From an uncultured Helicobacteraceae bacterium (lineage in GTDB: Bacteria > Campylobacterota > Campylobacteria > Campylobacterales > Sulfurimonadaceae): a stretch of 11,452 bases of DNA. Below are positions 1-7,041 of this stretch, in pieces. Within the stretch, counting starts at the first letter, position 1; the number at the start of each line of letters is the position of its first letter. The notes beneath the pieces are model-generated. The model worked only from the letters and a program-made list of their open reading frames with translations, was not told the origin of the DNA and did not search any database. The position numbers and the translations under genes are program-made. Location of the stretch: assembly GCA_903903705.1 (NCBI GenBank), contig CAIUZU010000221.1, forward strand, positions 1-11,452, given 5' to 3'.

Positions 1-354
1 ATCAAACCCCTCAACACTTCTTCCGCCGATTGTGGTGTAGATAACCTTGCCGTTGCTATCTAAAAAATAGTGCCTTGGAACGGGTTTTGTCTCAAGCCCT
101 GCAGGGATGTCGTCTATATCTCTTGAGAGGTACAAAAGAACATAACTTTTTTTTAGTCTTTTTATAACCTCATCCTTTATAAGAACCTCTTCTTTAAACT
201 TATCGCAATATTTACAATACTCCGAACCTAAAAAAAGGTAGATATCTTTTTTCTCTTTTTTTGCCTCTTTGAGTGCCGCTTCATAATCGCTTGACCAATT
301 TAGCGCACTTAAAGTGGAAATGAAAACAGCTACCAAAATAAAATATCTCATCAT
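1..354 (-). CDS. Secreted thioredoxin-fold protein, CxxC type (3' end cut by window edge)
   Basis: 118 residues are visible with no stop before the window edge. Residues 1-17 look like a signal peptide (short charged start, hydrophobic FILVAVFIS core, cleavage plausible after SA at 16-17), so the product is probably periplasmic. A thioredoxin-like fold follows: strand IYLFLGS, then the redox motif C47-K-Y-C50 at the start of a helix, then VP93 as the likely cis-proline loop and strand HYFLD. This resembles the thioredoxin_7/DUF255-like single-domain group. A thiol-disulfide role is inferred from the CxxC; partner and direction (oxidase, reductase or chaperone) cannot be told. The start chosen is the ATG at 354-352, which gives an ATGA overlap with the dapE stop and has a GGAG nine bases upstream; the next codon is also ATG. 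Probably the last visible member of the carB-dapE gene chain. Confidence 0.82.
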   Translation of the reverse strand, partial: MMRYFILVAVFISTLSALNWSSDYEAALKEAKKEKKDIYLFLGSEYCKYCDKFKEEVLIKDEVIKRLKKSYVLLYLSRDIDDIPAGLETKPVPRHYFLDSNGKVIYTTIGGRSVEGFD

Positions 355-1457
355 GATTCTTCGCTCCAATTCTCTATAAGATTTTTAAAAACTTCATAAA
401 GCTGTGTAACCTCTTTTATAGAAGTTCTCTCATTAACTGCATGAATAGTATCGTTTATTACGCCAAACTCAATAACTGCAATACCAAGCGGTGCTAAATG
501 CCTCGCATCCGAAGTTCCGCCGATAGTCGAGTGTTTTGGTTTTATGCCTGTTATATGTGTGACGGCTCTATCCATTTTACGAACAAGTTTTGTGTTTGTG
601 TCTGTTCTAAAAGGATATGCGCCTTGAGTCAATTTTAGCTCATACTCCAAACCGTGAAGATTTTTTGCGACAAAAGCCTCAACCTCTTTTTGAGAAGTGC
701 GCGTTGTATTTCGTACATTGAACATCATTTTAAGTTCATTTGGAGTTACATTTGTAACCTGCATTCCGGCTCTTATATCCGTTACGACAAACTTGCTCGG
801 AGCAAAAAACTCATCTCCGTTATCTAGATCTACTCCAGCCATATTTGCCAATCTCGGAGCTATAAGATCTATGGGGTTTATAGATTTTTCAGGATATGCG
901 GCGTGACCCTGTTTCCCTTTTATGGTTATATAGCCGTTTATAGATCCTCTTCTTCCGACCTTAATCGCATCACCGAAAACAGTCTCACATGTAGGTTCTG
1001 CCACGATAGCGGCATCCGGAAGCAAAGAGTGCTCTTTGAGATATTTTACGGCTTCGATCGTTCCGTAAGTTCCCTCGCCCTCTTCATCGGAAGTTAAAAG
1101 TAGGGAGAGCGTACCTTTAAAATCTTTAACTTCTTTTAGAGCCTGAGTAAATGCGGCGACTCCGCTTTTCATATCCTGCGTACCGCGACCGTAGATATAA
1201 CCGTCTTTTTCAAAGGCTTCATAAGGGTTTGTATCCCAACCGTTCCCTGAGGGAACGACATCGACATGACCTGCAAAACAGAGATGTTCTCCCACACCAA
1301 ATTTTTTATAGATAAAGAGATTTTTTACACCCTCCACATCTATGCGAACAGCTTTAAAATCACTCAAGTAGTTCTCTATAAAATCCAAAAGTTCGCCATC
1401 ATCCGGTGTTTCGCTCTTGGACTCTATCATAAATTTAAAAAGTTCGATTACATCCAT
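351..1457 (-). CDS. dapE: Succinyl-diaminopimelate desuccinylase
   Basis: Zinc-dependent M20-family hydrolase that converts N-succinyl-LL-2,6-diaminopimelate to LL-diaminopimelate and succinate in the cytoplasm, feeding lysine and peptidoglycan synthesis. At 368 aa it is close to the usual length. The metal-site motifs are all present: GHVD with H64 and D66, D95 (bridging aspartate) in RGTQDMKSG, the SDEEGEGT block with general base E125 and metal ligand E126, E154 in VAEPT, and H339 in DTIHAVNE. The dimerisation (lid) domain lies roughly at residues 175-290 and carries GRRGS just before it and GKQGHAAYP with H185. The IGGTSDARH motif (312-320) is the typical DapE substrate region and separates it from ArgE. 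An AAGGGG Shine-Dalgarno motif six bases before the ATG overlaps the stop of the upstream ATP-grasp gene, which suggests coupling. Confidence 0.97.
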   Translation of the reverse strand: MDVIELFKFMIESKSETPDDGELLDFIENYLSDFKAVRIDVEGVKNLFIYKKFGVGEHLCFAGHVDVVPSGNGWDTNPYEAFEKDGYIYGRGTQDMKSGVAAFTQALKEVKDFKGTLSLLLTSDEEGEGTYGTIEAVKYLKEHSLLPDAAIVAEPTCETVFGDAIKVGRRGSINGYITIKGKQGHAAYPEKSINPIDLIAPRLANMAGVDLDNGDEFFAPSKFVVTDIRAGMQVTNVTPNELKMMFNVRNTTRTSQKEVEAFVAKNLHGLEYELKLTQGAYPFRTDTNTKLVRKMDRAVTHITGIKPKHSTIGGTSDARHLAPLGIAVIEFGVINDTIHAVNERTSIKEVTQLYEVFKNLIENWSEES

Positions 1458-1463
1458 AAATAG

Positions 1464-1469
1464 CCCCTT
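1464..1469 (-). promoter_or_regulatory. Ribosome binding site of dapE inside the upstream stop region
   Basis: AAGGGG on the minus strand, six bases before the dapE ATG. Its first two bases lie in the TAA stop (1468-1470) of the ATP-grasp gene, so ribosomes ending there sit on the dapE start signal. Confidence 0.7.
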
Positions 1470-2646
1470 AAACTATAACATGAGAGACAAATTTACTCAT
1501 ATTGTTCATAATCTCGCCGCCTTTTCTAAAACCAAGTCCGCATGCCTCATAAGCAAAGAAAACACCTGCTTGATATTTCGCTCCCTCAGCATCTTTTGGA
1601 AGCTCCACATACTCTTGATAAACTTGTTTGTGATTGCCGTACTCTCCGCCTTGTTCATTTAAAACAGTTCCGTCTGCACCCACTATCTTAACATTTGCTC
1701 CCTCTCTGCCAAAAACACTTTTTTGAACATGCTTTACGCCTTTTAATGGCTCAAATGATGCCTTTAAGAGATAGGGCGAATCCGGAAAAAGGTCATAAAG
1801 AATCTTTAACATTCCTTTTGACTGAAACAAAAGCGTATATGCAGGGTTTAAGATGATTGCGGCTTGATTTTGCATGATAGTCGTTAAAGTCGTTGCAAGT
1901 TCAGGCTCATTGATGGCTATATCTTCCCACGGATAGAGTTTAAACCAATACTCATACTGAGTTTCATCTCTGTCATATATGCCCTCATCATCGAATTTTA
2001 CATTTTGCAGATATTCAAATCCTGTGTTAAAGCCCGCATCAGTCGCCATTTGTCGCAAAAGTTTTGTTGTAGCTTCTTCTTCGTCGTTGCCATGAACAGA
2101 TGAGAAGAGTATCTTCCATCCGTCATATTTCTCATCAAATAATTCAGTATCGTCAAAAAGGGTAATGAGTCTTTTGAAATTTTCTCTGATTGCATCATAG
2201 ACATTATTGAACTGTTTATCTTCATCCATACCGTTTTCTTTTAAAAGTGCCCACTGAAGCAGAGCCGTCTCAAAAAGTGCTGTCGGGGTATCGGCATTAA
2301 ACTCTAAGAGCTTTATTGCTTTACCATCTATTCCGCCTGAGAGATCAAATCTGCCGTAAATATGCCAATGAACATCACTCTCCCAACTTTTTTTAATTGC
2401 ATCTATGAGATTAAAAGGAATTCCGAGTTCAAAAAAAAGCTCATTATCTATAACATATTGCGCAGCTTCGGCATACATGTCATAGATCTCATTAACAGCT
2501 TCATAATAGACTTCAGCTTCAGCTTGCGTGATTTTTACCAAGGTATCACTTATATACCCACTTTTATCGCCATCCGTATGCCATGTAAATCCAAGCTCTT
2601 CAAGTTTTTCATTTTTAAGAGGTTTTATATTTTGTAATAAGACCAT
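1468..2646 (-). CDS. Stand-alone glutathionylspermidine synthase-like ATP-grasp ligase (YgiC/YjfC type)
   Basis: Belongs to the family of the synthetase domain of E. coli Gss, which joins the glycine carboxylate of glutathione to spermidine using ATP. The protein is 392 aa from the chosen start and contains only the synthetase part; the N-terminal amidase domain of full Gss is absent, as in YgiC and YjfC. Visible motifs (numbered from this start): YGRFD with R99 and D101, and LLEFNADTP with E115 and N117. Their spacing matches R316, D318, E330 and N332 of E. coli Gss as I recall them (substrate and magnesium binding). A glycine-rich loop FGREGANVKI follows at about 312-321, and a C-terminal block near 366-380 (EACGLGFRKGGE) is typical of the family. 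The real substrates are unknown; glutathionylspermidine synthesis should not be assumed. No signal peptide, so probably cytoplasmic. The start is the ATG at 2646, two bases after the lipoprotein stop. An in-frame GTG at 2652 is rejected because the AGGAGG abuts it. Confidence 0.9.
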   Translation of the reverse strand: MVLLQNIKPLKNEKLEELGFTWHTDGDKSGYISDTLVKITQAEAEVYYEAVNEIYDMYAEAAQYVIDNELFFELGIPFNLIDAIKKSWESDVHWHIYGRFDLSGGIDGKAIKLLEFNADTPTALFETALLQWALLKENGMDEDKQFNNVYDAIRENFKRLITLFDDTELFDEKYDGWKILFSSVHGNDEEEATTKLLRQMATDAGFNTGFEYLQNVKFDDEGIYDRDETQYEYWFKLYPWEDIAINEPELATTLTTIMQNQAAIILNPAYTLLFQSKGMLKILYDLFPDSPYLLKASFEPLKGVKHVQKSVFGREGANVKIVGADGTVLNEQGGEYGNHKQVYQEYVELPKDAEGAKYQAGVFFAYEACGLGFRKGGEIMNNMSKFVSHVIV

Positions 2647-2648
2647 GC

Positions 2649-3272
2649 TCACCCTCCTGCCGGTGTGCTAGAAGCACCGGACGATGATGATGCAGGTGTC
2701 GATGAAGAGGCTCCGCCAAAATGACTCTTTTTAGCTGTTGATGATGTGCTGCTACTCGGTGTACTTGAACGATTATAAGCACTTTGCGAAGCTGTAGCAG
2801 ATCTTGAGGCAAAGTTTTTATTATTCATCAAAGCGTTGCCTATCATATTTCCCAAAAGTGAGCCTGCGGCAACGGCAAGTATAGTTCCGGCAAGTCCCAT
2901 ACCTGCACTTCCCTCACCACTTTTTAGTGTCTCAGATGTTCCCTCTTGAACCTTTTTATACTCCTGCTCTGCAAGCTTTTTCATCTCCTCTTCACTCATA
3001 AATCGCTCAACCATATTGCCGTTAGCATCTTTTTCACGGATTATAGCTCTGCTTGGTCCATCAGTCGGCATATTTTCAACTACGACATATTTGCCATCAC
3101 CCTGTTTTTCTATAATCAAAAATTTGTTTTGTTGTTTTTGCTGACTCTGCTCTTCTTTTTGCTGAGTTGATTCACAACCGCTCAAAACACTCATCATGGC
3201 AATACCGGCACTGCCAAGCGCAACACCGCTGACTAAACTGTATATATGTTTTTTATATGTTTTTTTTATCAT
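2649..3272 (-). CDS. UPF0323-like glycine-zipper lipoprotein with Ser/Thr/Gly-rich tail ending in Gly-Gly
   Basis: 207 aa. Residues 1-33 are a lipoprotein signal: a basic n-region (KKTYKKH), a hydrophobic stretch and lipobox L-S-G-C33. Glu at +2 predicts outer-membrane sorting under the E. coli rule, which may not hold here. A Gln/Lys-rich linker follows, then a folded-looking segment (about 50-110, FLIIEKQGDGKYVVVENMP onward), a small-residue hydrophobic stretch at about 122-149 with GxxxG-like spacing (glycine zipper), and a low-complexity Ser/Thr/Ala/Gly tail from about 155 that ends TPAGG. The layout fits UPF0323 lipoproteins of Campylobacter and Helicobacter and broadly recalls YgiB, the partner of YgiC in E. 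coli. Function unknown. The start overlaps the upstream stop as ATGA, with GGAG nine bases before it. The family name rests on remembered gene context and layout, not on an alignment. Confidence 0.84.
   Translation of the reverse strand: MIKKTYKKHIYSLVSGVALGSAGIAMMSVLSGCESTQQKEEQSQQKQQNKFLIIEKQGDGKYVVVENMPTDGPSRAIIREKDANGNMVERFMSEEEMKKLAEQEYKKVQEGTSETLKSGEGSAGMGLAGTILAVAAGSLLGNMIGNALMNNKNFASRSATASQSAYNRSSTPSSSTSSTAKKSHFGGASSSTPASSSSGASSTPAGG
2653..2658 (-). promoter_or_regulatory. AGGAGG ribosome binding site that fixes the ATP-grasp start
   Basis: A perfect AGGAGG on the minus strand lies six bases before the ATG at 2646, ideal spacing. It is made by the last two codons (Gly-Gly) of the lipoprotein gene. 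It abuts the in-frame GTG at 2652 and so could not serve it, which decides for the shorter protein. Confidence 0.85.
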
Positions 3273-3700
3273 CTTAATTTTCTCCTTTTTACTCTATTTA
3301 TCTTTATAAGTGCCGATGAATCTTTCTCTGTCAATCCATCCATATTTTCTACTATTATATCAGCTTTTGATTCACAAAAATCTCTGCAAAACTTCTCACC
3401 GCTTCTGTTTGCAGATGTAGAGTAAAACCACGAGCTATTTCTAAATATCTGGGAGTTCAAAGTAAAAGGCGTAACTCTAAATGAAAAATCATTGATTATA
3501 AATGTAGTTTTTTTAGATCTTCGGACTAAATTTTTTCTGCTATTTACTACTCTTTTGCCGTCTTGTATAAAACTTTTGAAATTTTTATAAACTTTGATAA
3601 ACGGTTTTGAAGAAGGGCGGGATTTGATCTCATAAAGTTTTTGTGCATTTTGAGACAAAAAACCGACAGTAGTGTCGGTTTGAGTTAAGATTACGCTCAT
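3269..3700 (-). CDS. Short Sua5/YciO/YrdC-family protein (TsaC-like)
   Basis: 143 aa from the chosen start. The family includes TsaC/Sua5, which makes threonylcarbamoyl-adenylate from threonine, bicarbonate and ATP for tRNA t6A37. Family landmarks in order: LTQTDTTVGFLS at 5-16 (the T-x-T substrate segment), IKSRPSSKP with K26 and R28 (the KxR nucleotide/substrate motif), and STSANRSG at 94-101 (the SAN-SG motif). The protein is clearly shorter than the 180-200 aa of a typical TsaC and the middle is basic and divergent, so it may be a reduced TsaC or a paralogue with another role. The start at 3700 lies two bases after the carB stop and has no clear Shine-Dalgarno, suggesting reinitiation. 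A start at 3742 would overlap carB by 40 bases, lacks a Shine-Dalgarno and adds residues before the first conserved strand. The 3' end carries the lipoprotein Shine-Dalgarno in its VKRRK codons and an ATGA overlap. Confidence 0.8.
   Translation of the reverse strand: MSVILTQTDTTVGFLSQNAQKLYEIKSRPSSKPFIKVYKNFKSFIQDGKRVVNSRKNLVRRSKKTTFIINDFSFRVTPFTLNSQIFRNSSWFYSTSANRSGEKFCRDFCESKADIIVENMDGLTEKDSSALIKINRVKRRKLR
3657..3681 (-). terminator. Intrinsic-terminator-like hairpin with T tract inside the YrdC-family gene
   Basis: On the minus strand AAACCGACA, loop CTAC, TGTCGGTTT: nine perfect base pairs with a four-base loop, followed by T residues so that six Ts run from 3662 to 3657. It lies 22 bases after the carB stop and is read in frame as codons 7-15 of the YrdC-family protein. 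It could end most carB transcripts, act as an attenuator for the downstream genes, or be a by-product of the T-D-T-T-V-G-F protein motif. The structure is certain; termination activity is inferred. Confidence 0.6.
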
Positions 3701-3702
3701 TT

Positions 3703-6700
3703 CTAAGCTAGGAAATCTTGTAGAGCTTTTGCATTTGACCATGAATCGTTTTTCATCTCATCAAGGGCAAGGATAAGCGCTCTTGCGGCACTTAGCGTTG
3801 TAAAATAAGGAATATTGCGTTTTAAAACTTCTTGGCGAATAACTACGGCATCTTTTTTTGAAGTGTTGTTATCGGATGTATTAATTGCCATATTTATAAC
3901 ATCATTTTTCATACTGTCTTCGATATTTGGACGACCTTCGGAGATTTTTAAAACCACCTCACAAGGAATACCTGCTTCTTCTATAACTGCTTGCGTGCCT
4001 TTTGTTGCGACAAGTTTAAAACCGTGTCTATGAAGTCCGCTTGCTATCTCTGGAGCATGTTTTTTGTCTGTATCTACAAAAGAGAGGAAACATGTTCCCT
4101 CTGTTACGATTCTGTTTCCTGCTGCTATCTGAGCTTTTGCAAAACTAATTCCGAAGTTTGAGCTTATTCCCATAACTTCACCCGTTGACTTCATCTCAGG
4201 TCCTAAAACCAAATCCGCACCATAAAGCTTATGGAATGGGAAAACCGCCTCTTTAACAGAGATATGACCTTTTAGACGAGGCTTAAGAAGTCCATTTAAC
4301 TCTTCAACAATGTTGTATTTGTCATAGTAAGCAAGTGCGTCTCTTAAAGTCTCTCCGACCATAACACGAGTTGCAACTTTTGCCAGCGGCATACCCGTCG
4401 CTTTACTGACAAAAGGAACTGTTCTACTAGCTCTTGGGTTTACTTCGATTAGGTAAATCTCATCTTGATAAATCGCATACTGAACATTCATAAGCCCGAC
4501 AACGCCAAGTCCGAGTGCGATTGTTTTTGTCTGCTGTTCAACTTTGTCAATCATCTCTTTTGATAAATTAACCGGAGGAAGAGAACATGCACTGTCGCCT
4601 GAGTGGATTCCCGCCTCTTCGATATGCTGCATAACAGAGCCGATGTAAACATCTTTGCCGTCACAAATAGCATCAACATCAAGCTCAATCGCCTGATCTA
4701 AAAATTTATCTATCAAAACAGGAGCGTTATTTGAGATGGACACTGCCAAATCGATATACTGCTTCAACTCATTTTCACTATAAACGATTCTCATTCCGCG
4801 TCCGCCAAGAACAAACGACGGGCGAACAAGCACAGGAAAGCCGAGTCTCTGGGCGATAACAAACGACTCCTCTTTTGTACGAGCAAGACCGTTTGCAGGC
4901 TGCTTCAATCCATGCTTGTTTACAAAGTTAGAGAACTGCTCTCTATCTTCTGCCAAATCAATTACATGAGAAGGCGTACCTGCGATTTTTGCTCCTATTT
5001 TTGTAAGAGAATCTGCGAGTTTAAGAGGAGTTTGACCGCCAAAGTGAACGATGACACCATCGGGATTTTCATTTTCTATAACTTCTCTTACATGTTCAAA
5101 ATCAATCGGTTCAAAATATAGTACGTCGGAAGTGTCATAATCTGTTGAAACAGTCTCTGGGTTACAGTTGTACATGATTGTCTCAATGCCCATCTCTTTA
5201 AGGGCAAATGCAGCGTGAACACAGCAGTAGTCAAACTCGATACCTTGACCAATTCTGTTTGGTCCACCACCAAGAATAAGAACTTTTTTCTTGTCACTCA
5301 CTCTATTTTTAACATTTGGAAGTTTTGTAATATTTGTTGTTGAGTAAAGATACGGAGTAAGCGCTTCAAACTCTGCTGCACATGTATCAACTTCGTTATA
5401 TTCGAGATTTACGCCAAGAGATTTTTTTGCTTTATAAACATCCTCTTCGCTTACTTCTTTATTTGAGTTTTTAGTTATTAGTTGAGCAATTCTTTTATCT
5501 GAAAAACCGTCAACTTTCACGCTTCTCATAAACTCTTCATCAGATAAAATCTTATCCGTTATAATGCTCTCTGTTTTTATCATCTCTTCTAGCTGGTATA
5601 AAAACCATGGGTCAATTTGACATGTGTCAAACATCTCTTCTACGCTCATACCGCGGCGAAATCCTTCTGCTACATAGAGAACTCTATCAGCATTTGGACG
5701 ACGAATCTCATGTTTTACAAACTCAAAATCAGAAGTTATTTCATCAAATCCGCACAGTCCAGTTTCAAGTGAACATAACGCTTTTTGGATGGACTCTTTA
5801 AATGTTCGCCCGATTGCCATAACTTCACCGACTGATTTCATACTCGTACTAAGCGTATTTTCTGCTTCAGGAAATTTTTCAAATGTAAATCGTGGGATTT
5901 TCGTAACAACATAGTCGATTACCGGCTCAAAAGATGCGGGAGTTCCAGTAATGTCGTTTGTAATTTCATCAAGAGTAAATCCAACAGCAAGAAGAGTTGC
6001 AACTTTTGCAATAGGGTATCCTGTTGCCTTAGAAGCCAGAGCAGATGAGCGAGAAACACGAGGATTCATCTCGATAACTATCATACGTCCAGTGCGCGGA
6101 TCAATTGAGAATTGAACATTGCTTCCGCCCGTGTCAACACCTACTTCTCTTAAAATATCAAAAGAGGCATTACGCATGCGTTGATACTCTTTGTCCGTTA
6201 ATGTCAGAGCGGGAGCAACGGTTATAGAGTCGCCCGTATGAACACCCATCGGGTCAAAGTTTTCGATAGAACAGACGATAATGCAGTTGTCCGCTTTGTC
6301 ACGGATAACTTCCATCTCATACTCTTTCCAACCAAGAAGAGACTCTTCTATTAAAATCTCGCTAACAGGAGATTCATCAAGTCCACGTTGAGCAAGCTTT
6401 TTGAATTCATCCATATTGTAAGCAACACCGCTTCCGCCACCTGCAAGCGTAAATGATGCACGGATGATTATAGGAAAACCTATTGTCTCAGCAGCTTTAA
6501 GAGCATCATCCATATTGTATGCATACATCGAAAACGGAAGATCCATTCCGATTTTAATCATCGCCTCTTTAAAAGCAGAACGGTCTTCACCCTTATGTAT
6601 TGCTTCAGGAGATGCACCTAAAAATTCGACACCCTCAAGCATACCTTTTTCATACATTTTAGTTGCAACATTGAGTGCAGTTTGCCCACCCATGGTAGGG

Positions 6701-6960
6701 AGAATTGCATCAACTTTTTCATCTCTTATAATTTTAGCGATTACATCTTCTCTGATAGGCTCGATATATGTTCTGTCGGCAAACTCAGGGTCTGTCATGA
6801 TAGTAGCAGGGTTTGAATTTATAAGAACTACACGGTATCCCAGCTCTTTTAGCGTTTTAACGGCTTGGGTTCCGGAGTAGTCAAATTCACAAGCTTGACC
6901 GATGATGATTGGACCAGAGCCAATAAGTAAGATAGTATGAATGTCGGTGCGTTTTGGCAT
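3703..6960 (-). CDS. carB: Carbamoyl-phosphate synthetase, large (synthetase) subunit
   Basis: Makes carbamoyl phosphate from bicarbonate, ammonia (delivered from the CarA glutaminase) and two ATP, for pyrimidines and arginine. 1085 aa, close to E. coli CarB (1073). Two homologous ATP-grasp halves are plain. The first opens with [20 protein letters not shown] (11-30) and has [12 protein letters not shown] (167-178) and [20 protein letters not shown] (297-316). The second opens with [18 protein letters not shown] (561-578) and has [11 protein letters not shown] (713-723) and [20 protein letters not shown] (839-858). The oligomerisation region lies between, about 400-555. A C-terminal MGS-like allosteric domain spans about 950-1075, with VATKGT at 984-989 and EGRPNI at 1008-1013. 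The start has AAGGT five bases upstream and a TATAAT box about 39 bases upstream. No carA is present, so the subunits are encoded apart or beyond this window. Confidence 0.99.
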   Translation of the reverse strand: MPKRTDIHTILLIGSGPIIIGQACEFDYSGTQAVKTLKELGYRVVLINSNPATIMTDPEFADRTYIEPIREDVIAKIIRDEKVDAILPTMGGQTALNVATKMYEKGMLEGVEFLGASPEAIHKGEDRSAFKEAMIKIGMDLPFSMYAYNMDDALKAAETIGFPIIIRASFTLAGGGSGVAYNMDEFKKLAQRGLDESPVSEILIEESLLGWKEYEMEVIRDKADNCIIVCSIENFDPMGVHTGDSITVAPALTLTDKEYQRMRNASFDILREVGVDTGGSNVQFSIDPRTGRMIVIEMNPRVSRSSALASKATGYPIAKVATLLAVGFTLDEITNDITGTPASFEPVIDYVVTKIPRFTFEKFPEAENTLSTSMKSVGEVMAIGRTFKESIQKALCSLETGLCGFDEITSDFEFVKHEIRRPNADRVLYVAEGFRRGMSVEEMFDTCQIDPWFLYQLEEMIKTESIITDKILSDEEFMRSVKVDGFSDKRIAQLITKNSNKEVSEEDVYKAKKSLGVNLEYNEVDTCAAEFEALTPYLYSTTNITKLPNVKNRVSDKKKVLILGGGPNRIGQGIEFDYCCVHAAFALKEMGIETIMYNCNPETVSTDYDTSDVLYFEPIDFEHVREVIENENPDGVIVHFGGQTPLKLADSLTKIGAKIAGTPSHVIDLAEDREQFSNFVNKHGLKQPANGLARTKEESFVIAQRLGFPVLVRPSFVLGGRGMRIVYSENELKQYIDLAVSISNNAPVLIDKFLDQAIELDVDAICDGKDVYIGSVMQHIEEAGIHSGDSACSLPPVNLSKEMIDKVEQQTKTIALGLGVVGLMNVQYAIYQDEIYLIEVNPRASRTVPFVSKATGMPLAKVATRVMVGETLRDALAYYDKYNIVEELNGLLKPRLKGHISVKEAVFPFHKLYGADLVLGPEMKSTGEVMGISSNFGISFAKAQIAAGNRIVTEGTCFLSFVDTDKKHAPEIASGLHRHGFKLVATKGTQAVIEEAGIPCEVVLKISEGRPNIEDSMKNDVINMAINTSDNNTSKKDAVVIRQEVLKRNIPYFTTLSAARALILALDEMKNDSWSNAKALQDFLA

Positions 6961-6998
6961 TTTTTACCTTTTGTTTTTGTACATAAAAAAATTTGTTT

Positions 6999-7004
6999 AT
7001 TATA
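6999..7004 (-). promoter_or_regulatory. Predicted -10 box of a carB promoter
   Basis: A perfect TATAAT on the minus strand in the 81-base gap between mreC and carB, preceded by a T-rich stretch (TGCTTTTTACC), as is usual for housekeeping promoters of Campylobacterota, which often lack a clear -35. Transcription would start near 6992, giving a leader of about 30 bases before the carB ATG. No convincing terminator was seen after mreC, so carB may also receive read-through. Confidence 0.65.
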
Positions 7005-7041
7005 GGTAAAAAGCACTTAAGGTTTGATGAGATTTGGAGCT

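Noticed and set aside
697..1662. Several plus-strand open frames of 60-80 residues opposite dapE and the ATP-grasp gene
   Set aside because: All are antisense shadows of well-supported genes, without start signals or domain features.
2647..2652. GTG start at 2652 for the ATP-grasp gene
   Set aside because: The AGGAGG motif directly abuts this GTG, leaving no spacing, but stands six bases before the ATG at 2646.
2615..2812. His/Leu-rich 65-residue reading frame on the minus strand
   Set aside because: It is an out-of-frame reading of the low-complexity Ser/Thr tail of the lipoprotein and crosses into the next gene; no start signal or family resemblance.
3701..3742. Longer start (ATG at 3742) for the YrdC-family gene
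   Set aside because: It would overlap carB by 40 bases, has no Shine-Dalgarno, and adds 14 residues unlike the family. The ATG at 3700, two bases after the carB stop, places the first conserved strand properly.
6464..6880. 138-residue open frame on the plus strand
   Set aside because: Lies wholly antisense to the most conserved part of carB. The strong codon constraint of carB explains it; no ribosome binding site or recognisable motif.
6961..7041. Terminator or riboswitch between mreC and carB
   Set aside because: Only a short CTTAAG palindrome and AT-rich sequence were found; no GC stem with T tract and no room for a riboswitch after the predicted start site.
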